DNA of 64,000 bases from JAUIET01 sp039111475 (GTDB lineage: Bacteria; Pseudomonadota; Gammaproteobacteria; Pseudomonadales; JAUIET01), in assembly GCA_039111475.1 (NCBI GenBank), contig JBCCIP010000031.1, forward strand, positions 1 through 64,000, given 5' to 3'. The translations under genes and the position numbers were made by a program. This document shows, piece by piece, positions 8,599 to 16,778 of the stretch. Numbering within the stretch: the first letter of the stretch is position 1; each line of letters opens with the position of its first letter. The notes beneath the pieces were generated by a model. The model was not told the origin of the DNA. It did no database searches and saw nothing but the letters and a program-made list of their open reading frames with translations.

Positions 8599-9441
8599 AT
8601 GAATATTTCGAAATTGGGTGGCCTGATGGGCGCTCGCATAGAAGGTGTCGATTTCAATCAGGATTTGAGTGATTCCCTTATAGATAAGATTGCCGAAACA
8701 CTGTTTGAGCATCAAGTAGTGTGCATAGCGGCCCAGCAGATGAGTACGGAGCAACACGCTCAGATAGCAAGACGATTTGGCGAGTTGGAACACAACGCAA
8801 CAGATCAATTCGGTGTTGATGAAAATGTTCCGTACTTAACGGTAATTGATTCTGAAAAAGGCGATCGCGCGGATTCCTGGCACTGCGATGAAACGTTTCT
8901 TGAACACCCGCCGCTGGTTAACCTGCTGCACTGTAAAGTGCTGCCGGATGCAGGTGGTGATACCGCGTTCATGAGTGCGGCGGCAGCGTATGATGCACTT
9001 TCAGACAAGATGAAAACGCTGCTGGACGGCTTGACCGCGGTGCACGACTACGGGCATTTGTATGAGCTTGGCTGGCGCTCCGGTATCGAGCTTGCTGAAT
9101 TAATGGGTGATGCTTTGGTCAAAGGCTTGCTGCATTCTCATCCGGTTGTTCGAGAGCACAGGGAAACCGGGCGTAAGTGGCTAAGTGTTAACTCTACCTA
9201 CACTCGGCATATTGAGGGTTTGACACCCATAGAGGCAGACGCCATTCTTCGCCTGTTGCTAGCGCATATGCAGAAACCAGAGTTCTGCTACAGACATTCA
9301 TGGCAAGCTGGCGAGCTGGTGATATGGGATCAGCAATCTGTACAGCACTACGCGGTGCAGGATTTTGACAGCCAGCGTGTGATGCACCGTATCTCAGCAT
9401 TGGCCACCACTGACACTTACAAAGGCGTAAAATTGAGTTGA
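8599..9441 (+). CDS. TauD/TfdA family 2-oxoglutarate-dependent dioxygenase
   Basis: A 280-residue Fe(II)/2-oxoglutarate dioxygenase. The iron facial triad is visible as SWHCDETF (HxD) near residue 94 and the distal histidine in QQSVQHYAV near residue 252, with the 2-oxoglutarate arginine in RVMHRI. The start ATG 8599 follows AGGAG with good spacing, and similarity begins at once (LGGLMGARIEGVDF). It is translationally close to the flavoprotein gene and convergent with the SDR at 9468. TauD/TfdA enzymes hydroxylate sulfonates, phenoxyacetates, alkyl sulfates and other small substrates; the substrate here is unknown. A second, clearly different member lies at 10225-11172. Confidence 0.92.
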   Translation: MNISKLGGLMGARIEGVDFNQDLSDSLIDKIAETLFEHQVVCIAAQQMSTEQHAQIARRFGELEHNATDQFGVDENVPYLTVIDSEKGDRADSWHCDETFLEHPPLVNLLHCKVLPDAGGDTAFMSAAAAYDALSDKMKTLLDGLTAVHDYGHLYELGWRSGIELAELMGDALVKGLLHSHPVVREHRETGRKWLSVNSTYTRHIEGLTPIEADAILRLLLAHMQKPEFCYRHSWQAGELVIWDQQSVQHYAVQDFDSQRVMHRISALATTDTYKGVKLS

Positions 9442-9467
9442 GTAATCGGCAGACTGGAACAGACCTG

Positions 9468-10220
9468 TTACATGCCGACGGTATACCCTCCATCTACCGG
9501 CAAGGTTTGCCCAGTAATCCAGCTTGCTGCGGGTGAGGTCAGAAATAACACGGCGCCTGCCACGTCTGCCGGGAAGCCTTCGCGTTTAATACTTTGCCTT
9601 TTAACAGTATCGGCCACCATCTCGGGCATGTGTTCAAAACTCAGCGAGGTTAAATTACTGTGCACGAGTCCTGCTGCTACGGCGTTGGCGCGAATGCCCA
9701 GCTCACCCCAACCGACGGAAAAGGTTTTCATCAATTGCACAATCCCGGCTTTGGCAGGCCCGTAAGCAGGCGTGAATACATTGCCAAAATAAGAAGTCAT
9801 TGACGCAATGCCGATTATGCTCGCTCCGCCTTCGAAGTCACTGGCTGCCAGTAAATCCTTGCACGCTGAACTCAGGTGAAACACGCTGTTTAAATGAATA
9901 TCTATGGACTGATCGAAGCCATCTGTCTCCCATTCATTCATTAAGGTTCCACCGGCATTTGCGATCAATACATCCAATGAATCGAAGCTGCCGGCCAATG
10001 CCTTAAGCGCGTTGCGATCGCTGACATCCAGGGCACTGTACTGACAACCGGCCAGGGCGGTGGCACTGTCGTAATGACTCAATGAAGGTTTGCGGCCAGT
10101 CACATGCACGGTGGCCCCGGCTTGTAGATAGGCTTCCGCGCAGGTCTGGCCAATGCCACTGGTACCACCAGTAATTAGTACGGAAGCACCTGAATAATCG
10201 AATACAACTCTTTGAAACAT
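9468..10220 (-). CDS. Short-chain dehydrogenase/reductase (SDR)
   Basis: A 250-residue classical SDR. The cofactor motif reads TGGTSGIGQTCAEAY near residue 17, NAG follows at about residue 90, and the catalytic pair is in AYGPAKAG (Tyr-x-x-x-Lys). The C-terminus ends with TGQTLPVDGGYTVGM, the standard last strand. It is soluble and NAD(P)-dependent. It lies four bases after the stop of the TauD-type gene at 10225, so the two form a reverse operon: hydroxylation followed by oxidation of the new hydroxyl group is the simplest reading. No strong ribosome site precedes the ATG, which suggests coupling to the upstream gene. Confidence 0.9.
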   Translation of the reverse strand: MFQRVVFDYSGASVLITGGTSGIGQTCAEAYLQAGATVHVTGRKPSLSHYDSATALAGCQYSALDVSDRNALKALAGSFDSLDVLIANAGGTLMNEWETDGFDQSIDIHLNSVFHLSSACKDLLAASDFEGGASIIGIASMTSYFGNVFTPAYGPAKAGIVQLMKTFSVGWGELGIRANAVAAGLVHSNLTSLSFEHMPEMVADTVKRQSIKREGFPADVAGAVLFLTSPAASWITGQTLPVDGGYTVGM

Positions 10221-10224
10221 AACG

Positions 10225-11172
10225 TTAATCTATTGTTTTTTTGGTGGCTAACTGGCGACCAAGCTGAATGTCGCCCTCAATCGTGGTGCGGTTAATCAGC
10301 CGCTTGATCCCCGGTGGTGTTCCGCTGGTGCAATGCATGGCGCGCCAGTTGTCCCACAGCACCATGTCGCCTTCTTGCCAGTCGTGCCAGTAATGAAACT
10401 CCGGTTTACGAGTGTGCTCAACAAGTTCTTCTAATAGTCGGTCAGCTTCATTGGACGACATGCCAACCGAGGCTGGATCAATTACGCGGTGCAGAAACTG
10501 CTCAACTATTTCTAAAACCTTACGACCAGATATTGGGTGTGTCACAACCGCCGGATAGACAGAGTCGTCGAAATCAGGAAATCCGATGTCAGATGGCTTT
10601 TTCGGCGAGTTGGGCCCAGGTTGGTAGTGCGTATTGTCCACAAAACGCCATTTGGTTCTCTGCATTTCGAAGCGGTATGCCACTTCGATATCTTTGATAC
10701 GTTCTTTCAACTCATCGCTGAGTGCATCGTACGCCATTGCCAAATCACCAAAGCCGGTAAGGCCGTCTTTATCAGCAACCGTCAGTGCGCGAAGTACGGC
10801 ACCATGGTTAGGTTTGCCGGTATAGTGCAAATCCATGTGCCAATCCAAACGACCCACGATTTCTTCGCCGTTAAAGAAAGCCGTCTGATAGGCATCGGCA
10901 TCGCCGCCATTTTCCAGCACAAACAGTTCCGGGTTGGTTTCCGAGGTTTTTACCTTGAGCGGGTGCAACTCCAGTGGCCCAAACAAGCGACTGAATTCGA
11001 TTTGGCGTACCGGTGTGATGCTTTGTCCCCTAAACACCATGATCGCGTGTTCGTACCAGGCGTGCTTCAGTTCCGCCTGAAGCTCTTCACTAAAAGACGC
11101 ATTAATGTCGAAATCACCTATTTCTACACCCACATTTTCCAGCGGTTTTAAAGTGAATTGCGTGTATTTCAT
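10225..11172 (-). CDS. TauD/TfdA family 2-oxoglutarate-dependent dioxygenase
   Basis: A 315-residue Fe(II)/2-oxoglutarate dioxygenase with DWHMDLHY (HxD iron ligands) near residue 105, the distal histidine in WRAMHCTSG and the 2-oxoglutarate arginine in RLINRTTIEGD. The N-terminus LENVGVEIGDFDINA is typical of the TfdA group. ATG at 11172 is preceded by GGAG. First gene of a reverse pair with the SDR at 9468. It is only distantly like the dioxygenase at 8599, so the two probably act on different intermediates. It diverges from the MipA-type gene across about 170 bp. Confidence 0.92.
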   Translation of the reverse strand: MKYTQFTLKPLENVGVEIGDFDINASFSEELQAELKHAWYEHAIMVFRGQSITPVRQIEFSRLFGPLELHPLKVKTSETNPELFVLENGGDADAYQTAFFNGEEIVGRLDWHMDLHYTGKPNHGAVLRALTVADKDGLTGFGDLAMAYDALSDELKERIKDIEVAYRFEMQRTKWRFVDNTHYQPGPNSPKKPSDIGFPDFDDSVYPAVVTHPISGRKVLEIVEQFLHRVIDPASVGMSSNEADRLLEELVEHTRKPEFHYWHDWQEGDMVLWDNWRAMHCTSGTPPGIKRLINRTTIEGDIQLGRQLATKKTID

Positions 11173-11339
11173 TGCATACGCTCCAGTGATACTGTCTCAT
11201 GTTCGATTCCCACTAATATCGTCCATGGCGCGTGGCACTCTGTCGTGTCTTCTGGCAAGCTACTGTCTATACTCATCATCGCAGGGTACCATCGCCGAGT
11301 GGGGCTCGCATTAACAAAGTAGTAATCACCAGGCTGTAC

Positions 11340-12176
11340 ATGAACGGAATCATTACTCGAGTTTTTGTTGTTATTTGTATTTCCTTAGGCGCTGTTTCCA
11401 GCAATGCTGAAGAGCAGCTACCTCTTTGGGAACTGGGCGTAGGTGTGGCGGCGGTGTCACAACCGCATTACTTCGGTGCCGCCGAGAGCCGCGCGTATGT
11501 GTTACCCATTCCTTACTTCAAATATCGGGGTGATGTTTTCCGAGCAGACCGTGGTGGAATTCGCGCACGTTTGTTTGAGTCGGAGAAGATTAGTCTGGGT
11601 ATTAGCGGCGGCGGATCGTTCCCTGTGGACAGTGAGGATGATGAGGCCAGGCGTGGAATGCCAGACCTGGATGTGCTGGCTGAAATAGGGCCGAATTTGC
11701 GCGTAGATCTTGTGGAGAACGAAGATCTTCATTTGCAGTTTCAACTTCCGGTTAGAGGCACTTTTTCGTTTGGGGATGATGCGGGTGATTATCAGGGTTG
11801 GACCAGCAATCCCAGGCTTGTCGCGAAAATGCGCTCAGGCGAGTGGGGCCTGGTAAGCAGCTTCGGTCCTATAATCTCTGATCAGAAATACCACGCCTAT
11901 ATTTACGACGTAGCACCGGAGTTTGTAACGCCAGAACGCGGTGCGTATACCGCTTCATCCGGCTACACGGCGCTGCGTTTGGGTTTGAATTTGAATCGCT
12001 ATTACCGAAATATGTTTATTAATGGCTTTGTTCGCTACTTCAATATGCAAGGCGCCCAAAACGATACCAGTCCTTTGTTTCGCCGCGAGCATAATTTCTC
12101 AGCTGGCATTACCGTGTCGTGGGTTTTGACGCGTTCCAAGCGCACCGTTCGTGCTAAGGACGAAGATTTGGAGTGA
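11340..12176 (+). CDS. MipA/OmpV family outer-membrane protein
   Basis: A 278-residue exported protein. I start at ATG 11340 because residues 1-23 (GIITRVFVVICISLGAVSSNA) then form a classical signal peptide; the longer frame from 11232 adds 36 residues that look non-coding. The mature protein begins LPLWELGVGVAAVSQPHYFG and has alternating strands consistent with a beta barrel, matching MipA/OmpV proteins, whose members bind murein hydrolases or act as channels. Position among catabolic genes suggests a role in uptake or envelope response to the substrate, but that is a guess. The last residues are charged rather than ending in an aromatic residue, which is unusual for a barrel. Confidence 0.8.
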   Translation: MNGIITRVFVVICISLGAVSSNAEEQLPLWELGVGVAAVSQPHYFGAAESRAYVLPIPYFKYRGDVFRADRGGIRARLFESEKISLGISGGGSFPVDSEDDEARRGMPDLDVLAEIGPNLRVDLVENEDLHLQFQLPVRGTFSFGDDAGDYQGWTSNPRLVAKMRSGEWGLVSSFGPIISDQKYHAYIYDVAPEFVTPERGAYTASSGYTALRLGLNLNRYYRNMFINGFVRYFNMQGAQNDTSPLFRREHNFSAGITVSWVLTRSKRTVRAKDEDLE

Positions 12177-12269
12177 GTCATCTCCGCGTTTAATGACGTG
12201 ATGGTTAAGTTCCCAGCGCCAGTGCAGGAAATGCGGATAATAGCTATTCCTCTCTATTTGGATTGACGC

Positions 12270-13388
12270 ATGCCTCTTAGCCCACTAGACGATTTACTCG
12301 CACATCAAACCCCCGATACATTTGACCACGTGTACACCGGCGATCGTAATTTTTATGATCGATACTATTTCAATGTGCATGGCTGCAGCGATGAACTGTT
12401 CATGGTGACAGGCATGGGTCAATACCCCAACCTGGGCGTGATTGACGCCTTCGCCTGCATTTCTCATGGTGACACTCATTATTCAGTGCGAGCATCGCGG
12501 GAGCTTGGCAATGATCGACTGGATACAAGCGTTGGCCCGTTCAAGGTGGAAGTGCTGGAAGGTCTGCAGAAACTGAGACTGAGCTGTGGGCCTAACGAGC
12601 ACGGCATAGAGTTTGACCTGGTATTCGACGGCTTTGTGCCTGCGCTTGAAGAACCCGTAACCTACAGAAGAACGGGAAACCGGCTTACCGAACATACCCA
12701 GCGCTTTGCACAGGTGGGCAATTACACCGGCTTTATCAGCATTGATGGCGAACGCATTGAGGTTACGCCCGACAGGTGGATGGGCGCTCGCGATCATTCC
12801 TGGGGCGTGCGGCCCAATGTAGGAGAGATGGAGCCCGAAGGCATAAAGTCCAAATACAGGGATTTTGAAACCTTTGGTCATTTCCATAACTGGATACCGG
12901 CACAATTCCCTGAATACATGATCAAAATATATTTTGATGAAGACGGCCAAGGCAATCGCATGCAGGAAGAGGCGGTTAAAGTGCCTCGTATTGGCGTTGA
13001 GGGACCCGTTATTCACCTGGGAAGCCCAATCCCTGAATTTACCTACAAATCGGGTACTCGAGAAATTGCGAAAACCGTGATTCGATTTGCACACTCCGAC
13101 CTGGTGTTAGCCGGCACCCCTTTGCGAACCAATTATTTGCTAGGTGGCTCAGGTTACAACCCAGGTCAGTCTTACTCGCTTGGTGTGTATCAGGGACCGC
13201 TTGTGGTCGATGGGCAGCGCTGGGACATGACGGACCCTGCGCAGTTTGCGGAAATTCAAGGCTTAAACGAAATGTTATGTCGATGGGAACTTTCCAACGG
13301 TGACATCGGCTACGGTATGCACGAAAACTGTGTATTCGGTATATACACGCCGTTTGGATTCGACAGCTGGGAAGCGGTAGCGCCGTGA
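12270..13388 (+). CDS. Conserved protein of unknown function, lipocalin-like two-part family (paralogue A)
   Basis: A 372-residue soluble protein without a signal peptide. It is a paralogue of the product of 41639-42763: shared positions include YDRYYFN versus YDRYWYN near residue 30, G.GQYPNLGV versus G.CRYANLGI, GPNEHGIEFDL versus GPNETGIECDL, and RDHSWGVRP versus KDRSWGIRP near residue 175. Beta-strand-rich composition and the RD.SWG.R motif recall AttH/CrtC-like lipocalin folds and, I believe, the DUF7064/DUF7065 pair; I cannot verify that. It lies between a MipA-type gene and two SDRs, with SDR 13428 starting 39 bases later behind AAGGAG. A substrate-binding or hydratase-like role in the catabolic block is possible; none is assigned. 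Confidence 0.72.
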   Translation: MPLSPLDDLLAHQTPDTFDHVYTGDRNFYDRYYFNVHGCSDELFMVTGMGQYPNLGVIDAFACISHGDTHYSVRASRELGNDRLDTSVGPFKVEVLEGLQKLRLSCGPNEHGIEFDLVFDGFVPALEEPVTYRRTGNRLTEHTQRFAQVGNYTGFISIDGERIEVTPDRWMGARDHSWGVRPNVGEMEPEGIKSKYRDFETFGHFHNWIPAQFPEYMIKIYFDEDGQGNRMQEEAVKVPRIGVEGPVIHLGSPIPEFTYKSGTREIAKTVIRFAHSDLVLAGTPLRTNYLLGGSGYNPGQSYSLGVYQGPLVVDGQRWDMTDPAQFAEIQGLNEMLCRWELSNGDIGYGMHENCVFGIYTPFGFDSWEAVAP

Positions 13389-13427
13389 TGCAATTTTCTG
13401 CAAACCAATTTTTGCAAGGAGTTTGAC

Positions 13428-14306
13428 GTGGGCCTTAAGAATGACAGAGTGGTTGTGGTTACTGGAGCGAGCCGCGGAGTTGGTAAGGGTGTCGCGCTTG
13501 CTTTGGGTAAGCCCGGTACAACGATTTACATCAGTGGCCGGTCGCGTGCAGAGGGGCAAACATCACCATTACCAGGAACCATCGATGCGACAGCCGACGA
13601 AATAAGATCTCGCGGAGGCAAGGCCGAAGTGGTTGTGTGCGACCATACAAGTGACACGCAAATACACGCTTTGTTTGAACGCGTTTATGCGGAGCAGGGC
13701 AGGCTGGATATCCTGGTAAACAATGTGTTTCAGGTGCCTGACGACCTGCAGGAATGGCAGCCATTTTGGCAACGTCCTTTGAACGATCACTGGCAAAAAA
13801 TGATTGATCTTGGTTTGCGTGCTCATTTTGTGGCGAGTTATTTCGCGGCACCGAAGATGGTGGAACAGGGCGCAGGTTTGATCGTCAATATATCGTCACC
13901 AGGTGCCATCGCCTACTTGCACTCTGTCGTGTATGGCATAGGAAAAGCCGGTACCGACAAAATGATGCAAGATATGGCAAAAGAGTTGCGCGAGCACAAT
14001 GTGGCTGCACTTGCGCTTTGGCCCGGTGTTGTGAAAACCGAGCGAATTGCCCCGGCTGTTGAGGCCAATGCCTTGCCTGAAGACTATCAGCCGCTTATCC
14101 CTGGCATGGAGTCGCCTGAGTTTCCCGGTTTGATCATTGATGCAATTGCCGCGCAAGAAGACTACATGCGATTCAGTGGCCGTAGCTGGTGGAATTCAGA
14201 GCTTGCACTAGAGCTGGGTATTAAGGACATTGATGGCGCGCAACCGGAATCCTACGCACCTTTCTTGGGATCGCCGTGGAAACCTTCTGAGGCAATGATA
14301 AAGTAG
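13428..14306 (+). CDS. Short-chain dehydrogenase/reductase (DHRS1-like)
   Basis: A 292-residue SDR beginning with GTG 13428 behind a strong AAGGAG. The cofactor motif is TGASRGVGKGVALAL, followed by NNVFQVPDD in place of the usual NNAG, and the catalytic pair lies in VVYGIGKAG (Tyr-x-x-x-Lys) with SS about 13 residues earlier. The SGRSRAEGQTSPLPGTI insertion and the long C-terminal tail are seen in DHRS1-like SDRs and are shared in part with the SDR at 28902 (LPGTLQSAVEEI). It forms an operon with the SDR at 14329, 22 bases downstream. Probably NADP-dependent; substrate unknown. Confidence 0.88.
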   Translation: MGLKNDRVVVVTGASRGVGKGVALALGKPGTTIYISGRSRAEGQTSPLPGTIDATADEIRSRGGKAEVVVCDHTSDTQIHALFERVYAEQGRLDILVNNVFQVPDDLQEWQPFWQRPLNDHWQKMIDLGLRAHFVASYFAAPKMVEQGAGLIVNISSPGAIAYLHSVVYGIGKAGTDKMMQDMAKELREHNVAALALWPGVVKTERIAPAVEANALPEDYQPLIPGMESPEFPGLIIDAIAAQEDYMRFSGRSWWNSELALELGIKDIDGAQPESYAPFLGSPWKPSEAMIK

Positions 14307-14328
14307 TTTTTCGTTTAGAGAGCTTGCA

Positions 14329-15090
14329 ATGAATATCGATTTGTCCAAAAAAGTGGCGCTTGTTACCGGTGGCAGTAGAGGCTTGGGTAAAGCAATTTCA
14401 CTGGGTTTGGCTGATGCGGGCGCTGACATCATTATCGCCAGTCGAAAAATTGAGAACTGCAAGAAGGTTGCTGCTGAGGTTGAGGCCAAAGGTCGCCAGG
14501 CATTGGCAGTGGCTGCGCACATGGCGGATATTGGCAGTCTGGATGCGTTGATCGAGGCGGCGTATGAACGCTTTGGCAATATCGATCTGTTGATTAACAA
14601 TGCTGGTACTAATCCAGCGATGGGAACGCTGAGCGACTTAAGCCCTGAGTTGTTTGACAAGATGATGGGTATAAACGTTAAGGGACCGTGGTATCTGGCG
14701 TCTCGCATTGCACCTAAGATGGGCGCGGCAGGCGGCGGTTGTGTTATCAATATGATCTCGGTGTCGGGTATTCGCCCGGCGGCTTACCAGGGTTTTTATT
14801 CGTGCAACAAGGCAGCACTGGATGCGCTTACCAAAGTGATGGCGGCCGAGTGGGCAGACATGAACATACGGGTTAATGCGATCGCGCCGGGCAGTTATCA
14901 CTCGGATTTGTTTGATATTAGTGCCGCTGCTATGCCAGGATTTGAAGATGGCGCGATAGAGGCGAGTATGATGAAGCGGATTGCGGCTACCGAGGAAATT
15001 CTTGGTCCAGTGCTATATCTTGCCAGTGATTTGGGAAGCTTTACCACCGGGTCTACTGTTGTGGCGGATGGGGGGTATCTGGCGAAGTAA
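14329..15090 (+). CDS. Short-chain dehydrogenase/reductase (FabG-like)
   Basis: A 253-residue classical SDR: TGGSRGLGKAISLGLADAG near residue 14, NNAGTNP near residue 90, SVSG followed by GFYSCNKAALDA for the catalytic Tyr-x-x-x-Lys, and GSTVVADGGYLAK at the end. A GAGAG ribosome site precedes ATG 14329. It is the last gene of the forward cluster that starts with the unknown beta-rich protein at 12270. Downstream, between this gene and the convergent rlmI, lies copy 2 of the dispersed hairpin repeat, which may end transcription from both sides. Confidence 0.9.
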   Translation: MNIDLSKKVALVTGGSRGLGKAISLGLADAGADIIIASRKIENCKKVAAEVEAKGRQALAVAAHMADIGSLDALIEAAYERFGNIDLLINNAGTNPAMGTLSDLSPELFDKMMGINVKGPWYLASRIAPKMGAAGGGCVINMISVSGIRPAAYQGFYSCNKAALDALTKVMAAEWADMNIRVNAIAPGSYHSDLFDISAAAMPGFEDGAIEASMMKRIAATEEILGPVLYLASDLGSFTTGSTVVADGGYLAK

Positions 15091-15134
15091 TGAATTGCAG
15101 TTTGTTTAAGAAAATCTCACCAATTAGGCACGGC

Positions 15135-15297
15135 ACTGAAGCGTGCATCACTTACCGAGACACGCCGGACCCAAATCGTTCACTTCGTTCACGGGGCCAG
15201 CCTTGAACCCATCCATGGGCGCTTCCCTCAAGGACCTACTGTTGGTGTTTTCGACGTCGTGCCTCAAACAGTCTCGATAAGTGATACACGCTTCAGT
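15135..15297 (+). repeat. Dispersed hairpin repeat, copy 2
   Basis: Arms at 15135-15161 and 15271-15297 are 27 bases long and pair with two mismatches (left arm begins ACTGAAGCGTGCATCACTTA). The shared core lies at about 15201-15262 and reads TTGAACCCATCCATGGGCGC, then CTTCCCTCAAGGACCTACTG and TTGGTG. The segment between left arm and core also holds a short internal repeat CGTTCACTTCGTTCAC. Arm sequence is unrelated to that of the other copies, whereas the core is conserved. The element lies between two convergent genes and could work as a bidirectional terminator. Confidence 0.8.
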
Positions 15298-15337
15298 ACG
15301 TAGGAGCCAAGACTGAGCACGTTAAGTATTGTCTTAG

Positions 15338-16537
15338 TTAATCCCTGTAAACTCTTGCAAACAACGCTTTCAGATAGTCTGTCTCAGGGATAGCTGGATG
15401 CGCCGGGTGATCTGGCCCTTGACCGCCTCGATGAACTATCTGTACTTGCCTGTCTATTTTACGCCCTGCACTACGTACCAGATCTACTAGACGCTCGGTA
15501 CTCAAATGCATAGAACAAGAACCAGACACCAGCAAACCATCGCGCGCCAGTAAGCGCATTCCAAGTTCATTAACATGATAGTAGGCCGCTTCGCCGGATT
15601 TCTGATCCTTGCGGCGTTTAATAAAAGCGGGTGGGTCCAATACAACCACGTCGAATCTCGTCTCCTCGTTCAGCAGAGTCTTCATGACGTCTATCGCCTT
15701 GCCTTGCATAGTAGTGACTTTCTCGCCTACATCATTTAGAGAAGCATTTTCATCGGTCCAGGCCAGCGCCTGCACCGATGCATCGACGCAAACTGCTTCT
15801 TTCGCGCCAGCGACAGCTGCTTGGACCCCCCAGCCGCCCGCATAGCTAAACACGTCCAGTACTCGTTTGCCTTTGCACAAAGTTTGCAACATGGCGCGGT
15901 TCATGCGGTGGTCATAGAACCATCCGGTCTTTTGCCCCGCCTTGAGCGGTGCCAAAAACCGCGTATCATTTTCAATCAGCTCCGCGAACTCAGGCACAGG
16001 CCCGTAATCAGTCTGATGCAAAGGCAAGCCTTCCAACTCACGTGCACTGTGATCGTTGCGAAACAGAATGCTCTGCGGCCTGAAACACTGGTCCAGTGCG
16101 TCCAGAATTTCTTGGCTCAGGGCTTCCATCCCGGCGGTGGATATCTGAACAACAAGATGATCGCTAAATCGATCCACCACCAAACCTGGCAGTAAATCCG
16201 AATCACCGTAGGCCAGTCGATAGTAGGGTGCGCTGAAGAACCGCTCTCGCAACGACAATGCCTGATTGAAACGGTGCACCAGGAGTGACTTATCCAGCGG
16301 CTGCTCAGGATTTCTGCTAAACACTCTCGCGCAAATTAATCCCTTGGGATTGACCGTTGCCAGGCCAATCGTTCTTTGCTTCTCACCCAGCAGTCGGACC
16401 TGTTGACCCGCTTGTAACGCTTTCAACGGCGTTGATTGCGTGTCTATTTCGTTTGAATAGACCCACAAATGGCCTTTGCGCAGACGCTTGTCAGCGCCAC
16501 GATTCAATTGCAGAGGTGGTAGTTGCGAAGGGTTCAA
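15338..16537 (-). CDS. rlmI: 23S rRNA (cytosine-5)-methyltransferase RlmI-like
   Basis: A 399-residue class I SAM-dependent methyltransferase. Residues 1-80 form a PUA-type RNA-binding domain (KRLRKGHLWVYSNEID), the methyl-donor fold includes VLDVFSYAGGWGVQAA and VCVDASVQAL, and the active-site strand VLDPPAFIKRRKD is followed by GSCSMHLS, which holds the catalytic cysteine. RlmI methylates C1962 of 23S rRNA in E. coli. The start is TTG at 16537, with TAAGAG upstream; no ATG fits the conserved N-terminus. It is a monocistronic housekeeping gene in a mostly accessory neighbourhood. A related but different RlmK/L-type enzyme is unlikely at this length. Confidence 0.9.
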   Translation of the reverse strand: MNPSQLPPLQLNRGADKRLRKGHLWVYSNEIDTQSTPLKALQAGQQVRLLGEKQRTIGLATVNPKGLICARVFSRNPEQPLDKSLLVHRFNQALSLRERFFSAPYYRLAYGDSDLLPGLVVDRFSDHLVVQISTAGMEALSQEILDALDQCFRPQSILFRNDHSARELEGLPLHQTDYGPVPEFAELIENDTRFLAPLKAGQKTGWFYDHRMNRAMLQTLCKGKRVLDVFSYAGGWGVQAAVAGAKEAVCVDASVQALAWTDENASLNDVGEKVTTMQGKAIDVMKTLLNEETRFDVVVLDPPAFIKRRKDQKSGEAAYYHVNELGMRLLARDGLLVSGSCSMHLSTERLVDLVRSAGRKIDRQVQIVHRGGQGPDHPAHPAIPETDYLKALFARVYRD

Positions 16538-16778
16538 ATTGGTATCTCTTACCGCCGATTAGGAAGTGGTCTGATGACAATAGATAGCTGACAGGCGGTG
16601 TTGAGTGGTTCTGTCACTTGTCTGTATGCCAAAGCGAATTTTACCCTTTAGAACGATCGCCGCCAATTGTCATTGCGCGCTGCTAACTGAGTGCCCAGGA
16701 ACCAGAAAATCCATGTCGCGGTGTCGGCGCGTCAATCCGCTAAGGCTTAAACCCTTTGCCAATTGCTGGTAACAGCGC

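Noticed and set aside
10537..11151. 204-codon frame antisense to the second TauD-type gene
   Set aside because: The reverse strand encodes a clear dioxygenase with complete iron motifs; this frame has no recognisable features.
12483..13094. 203-codon frame antisense to paralogue A
   Set aside because: The plus-strand frame is longer, paralogous to 41639-42763, and conserved at motifs, so the antisense frame is incidental.
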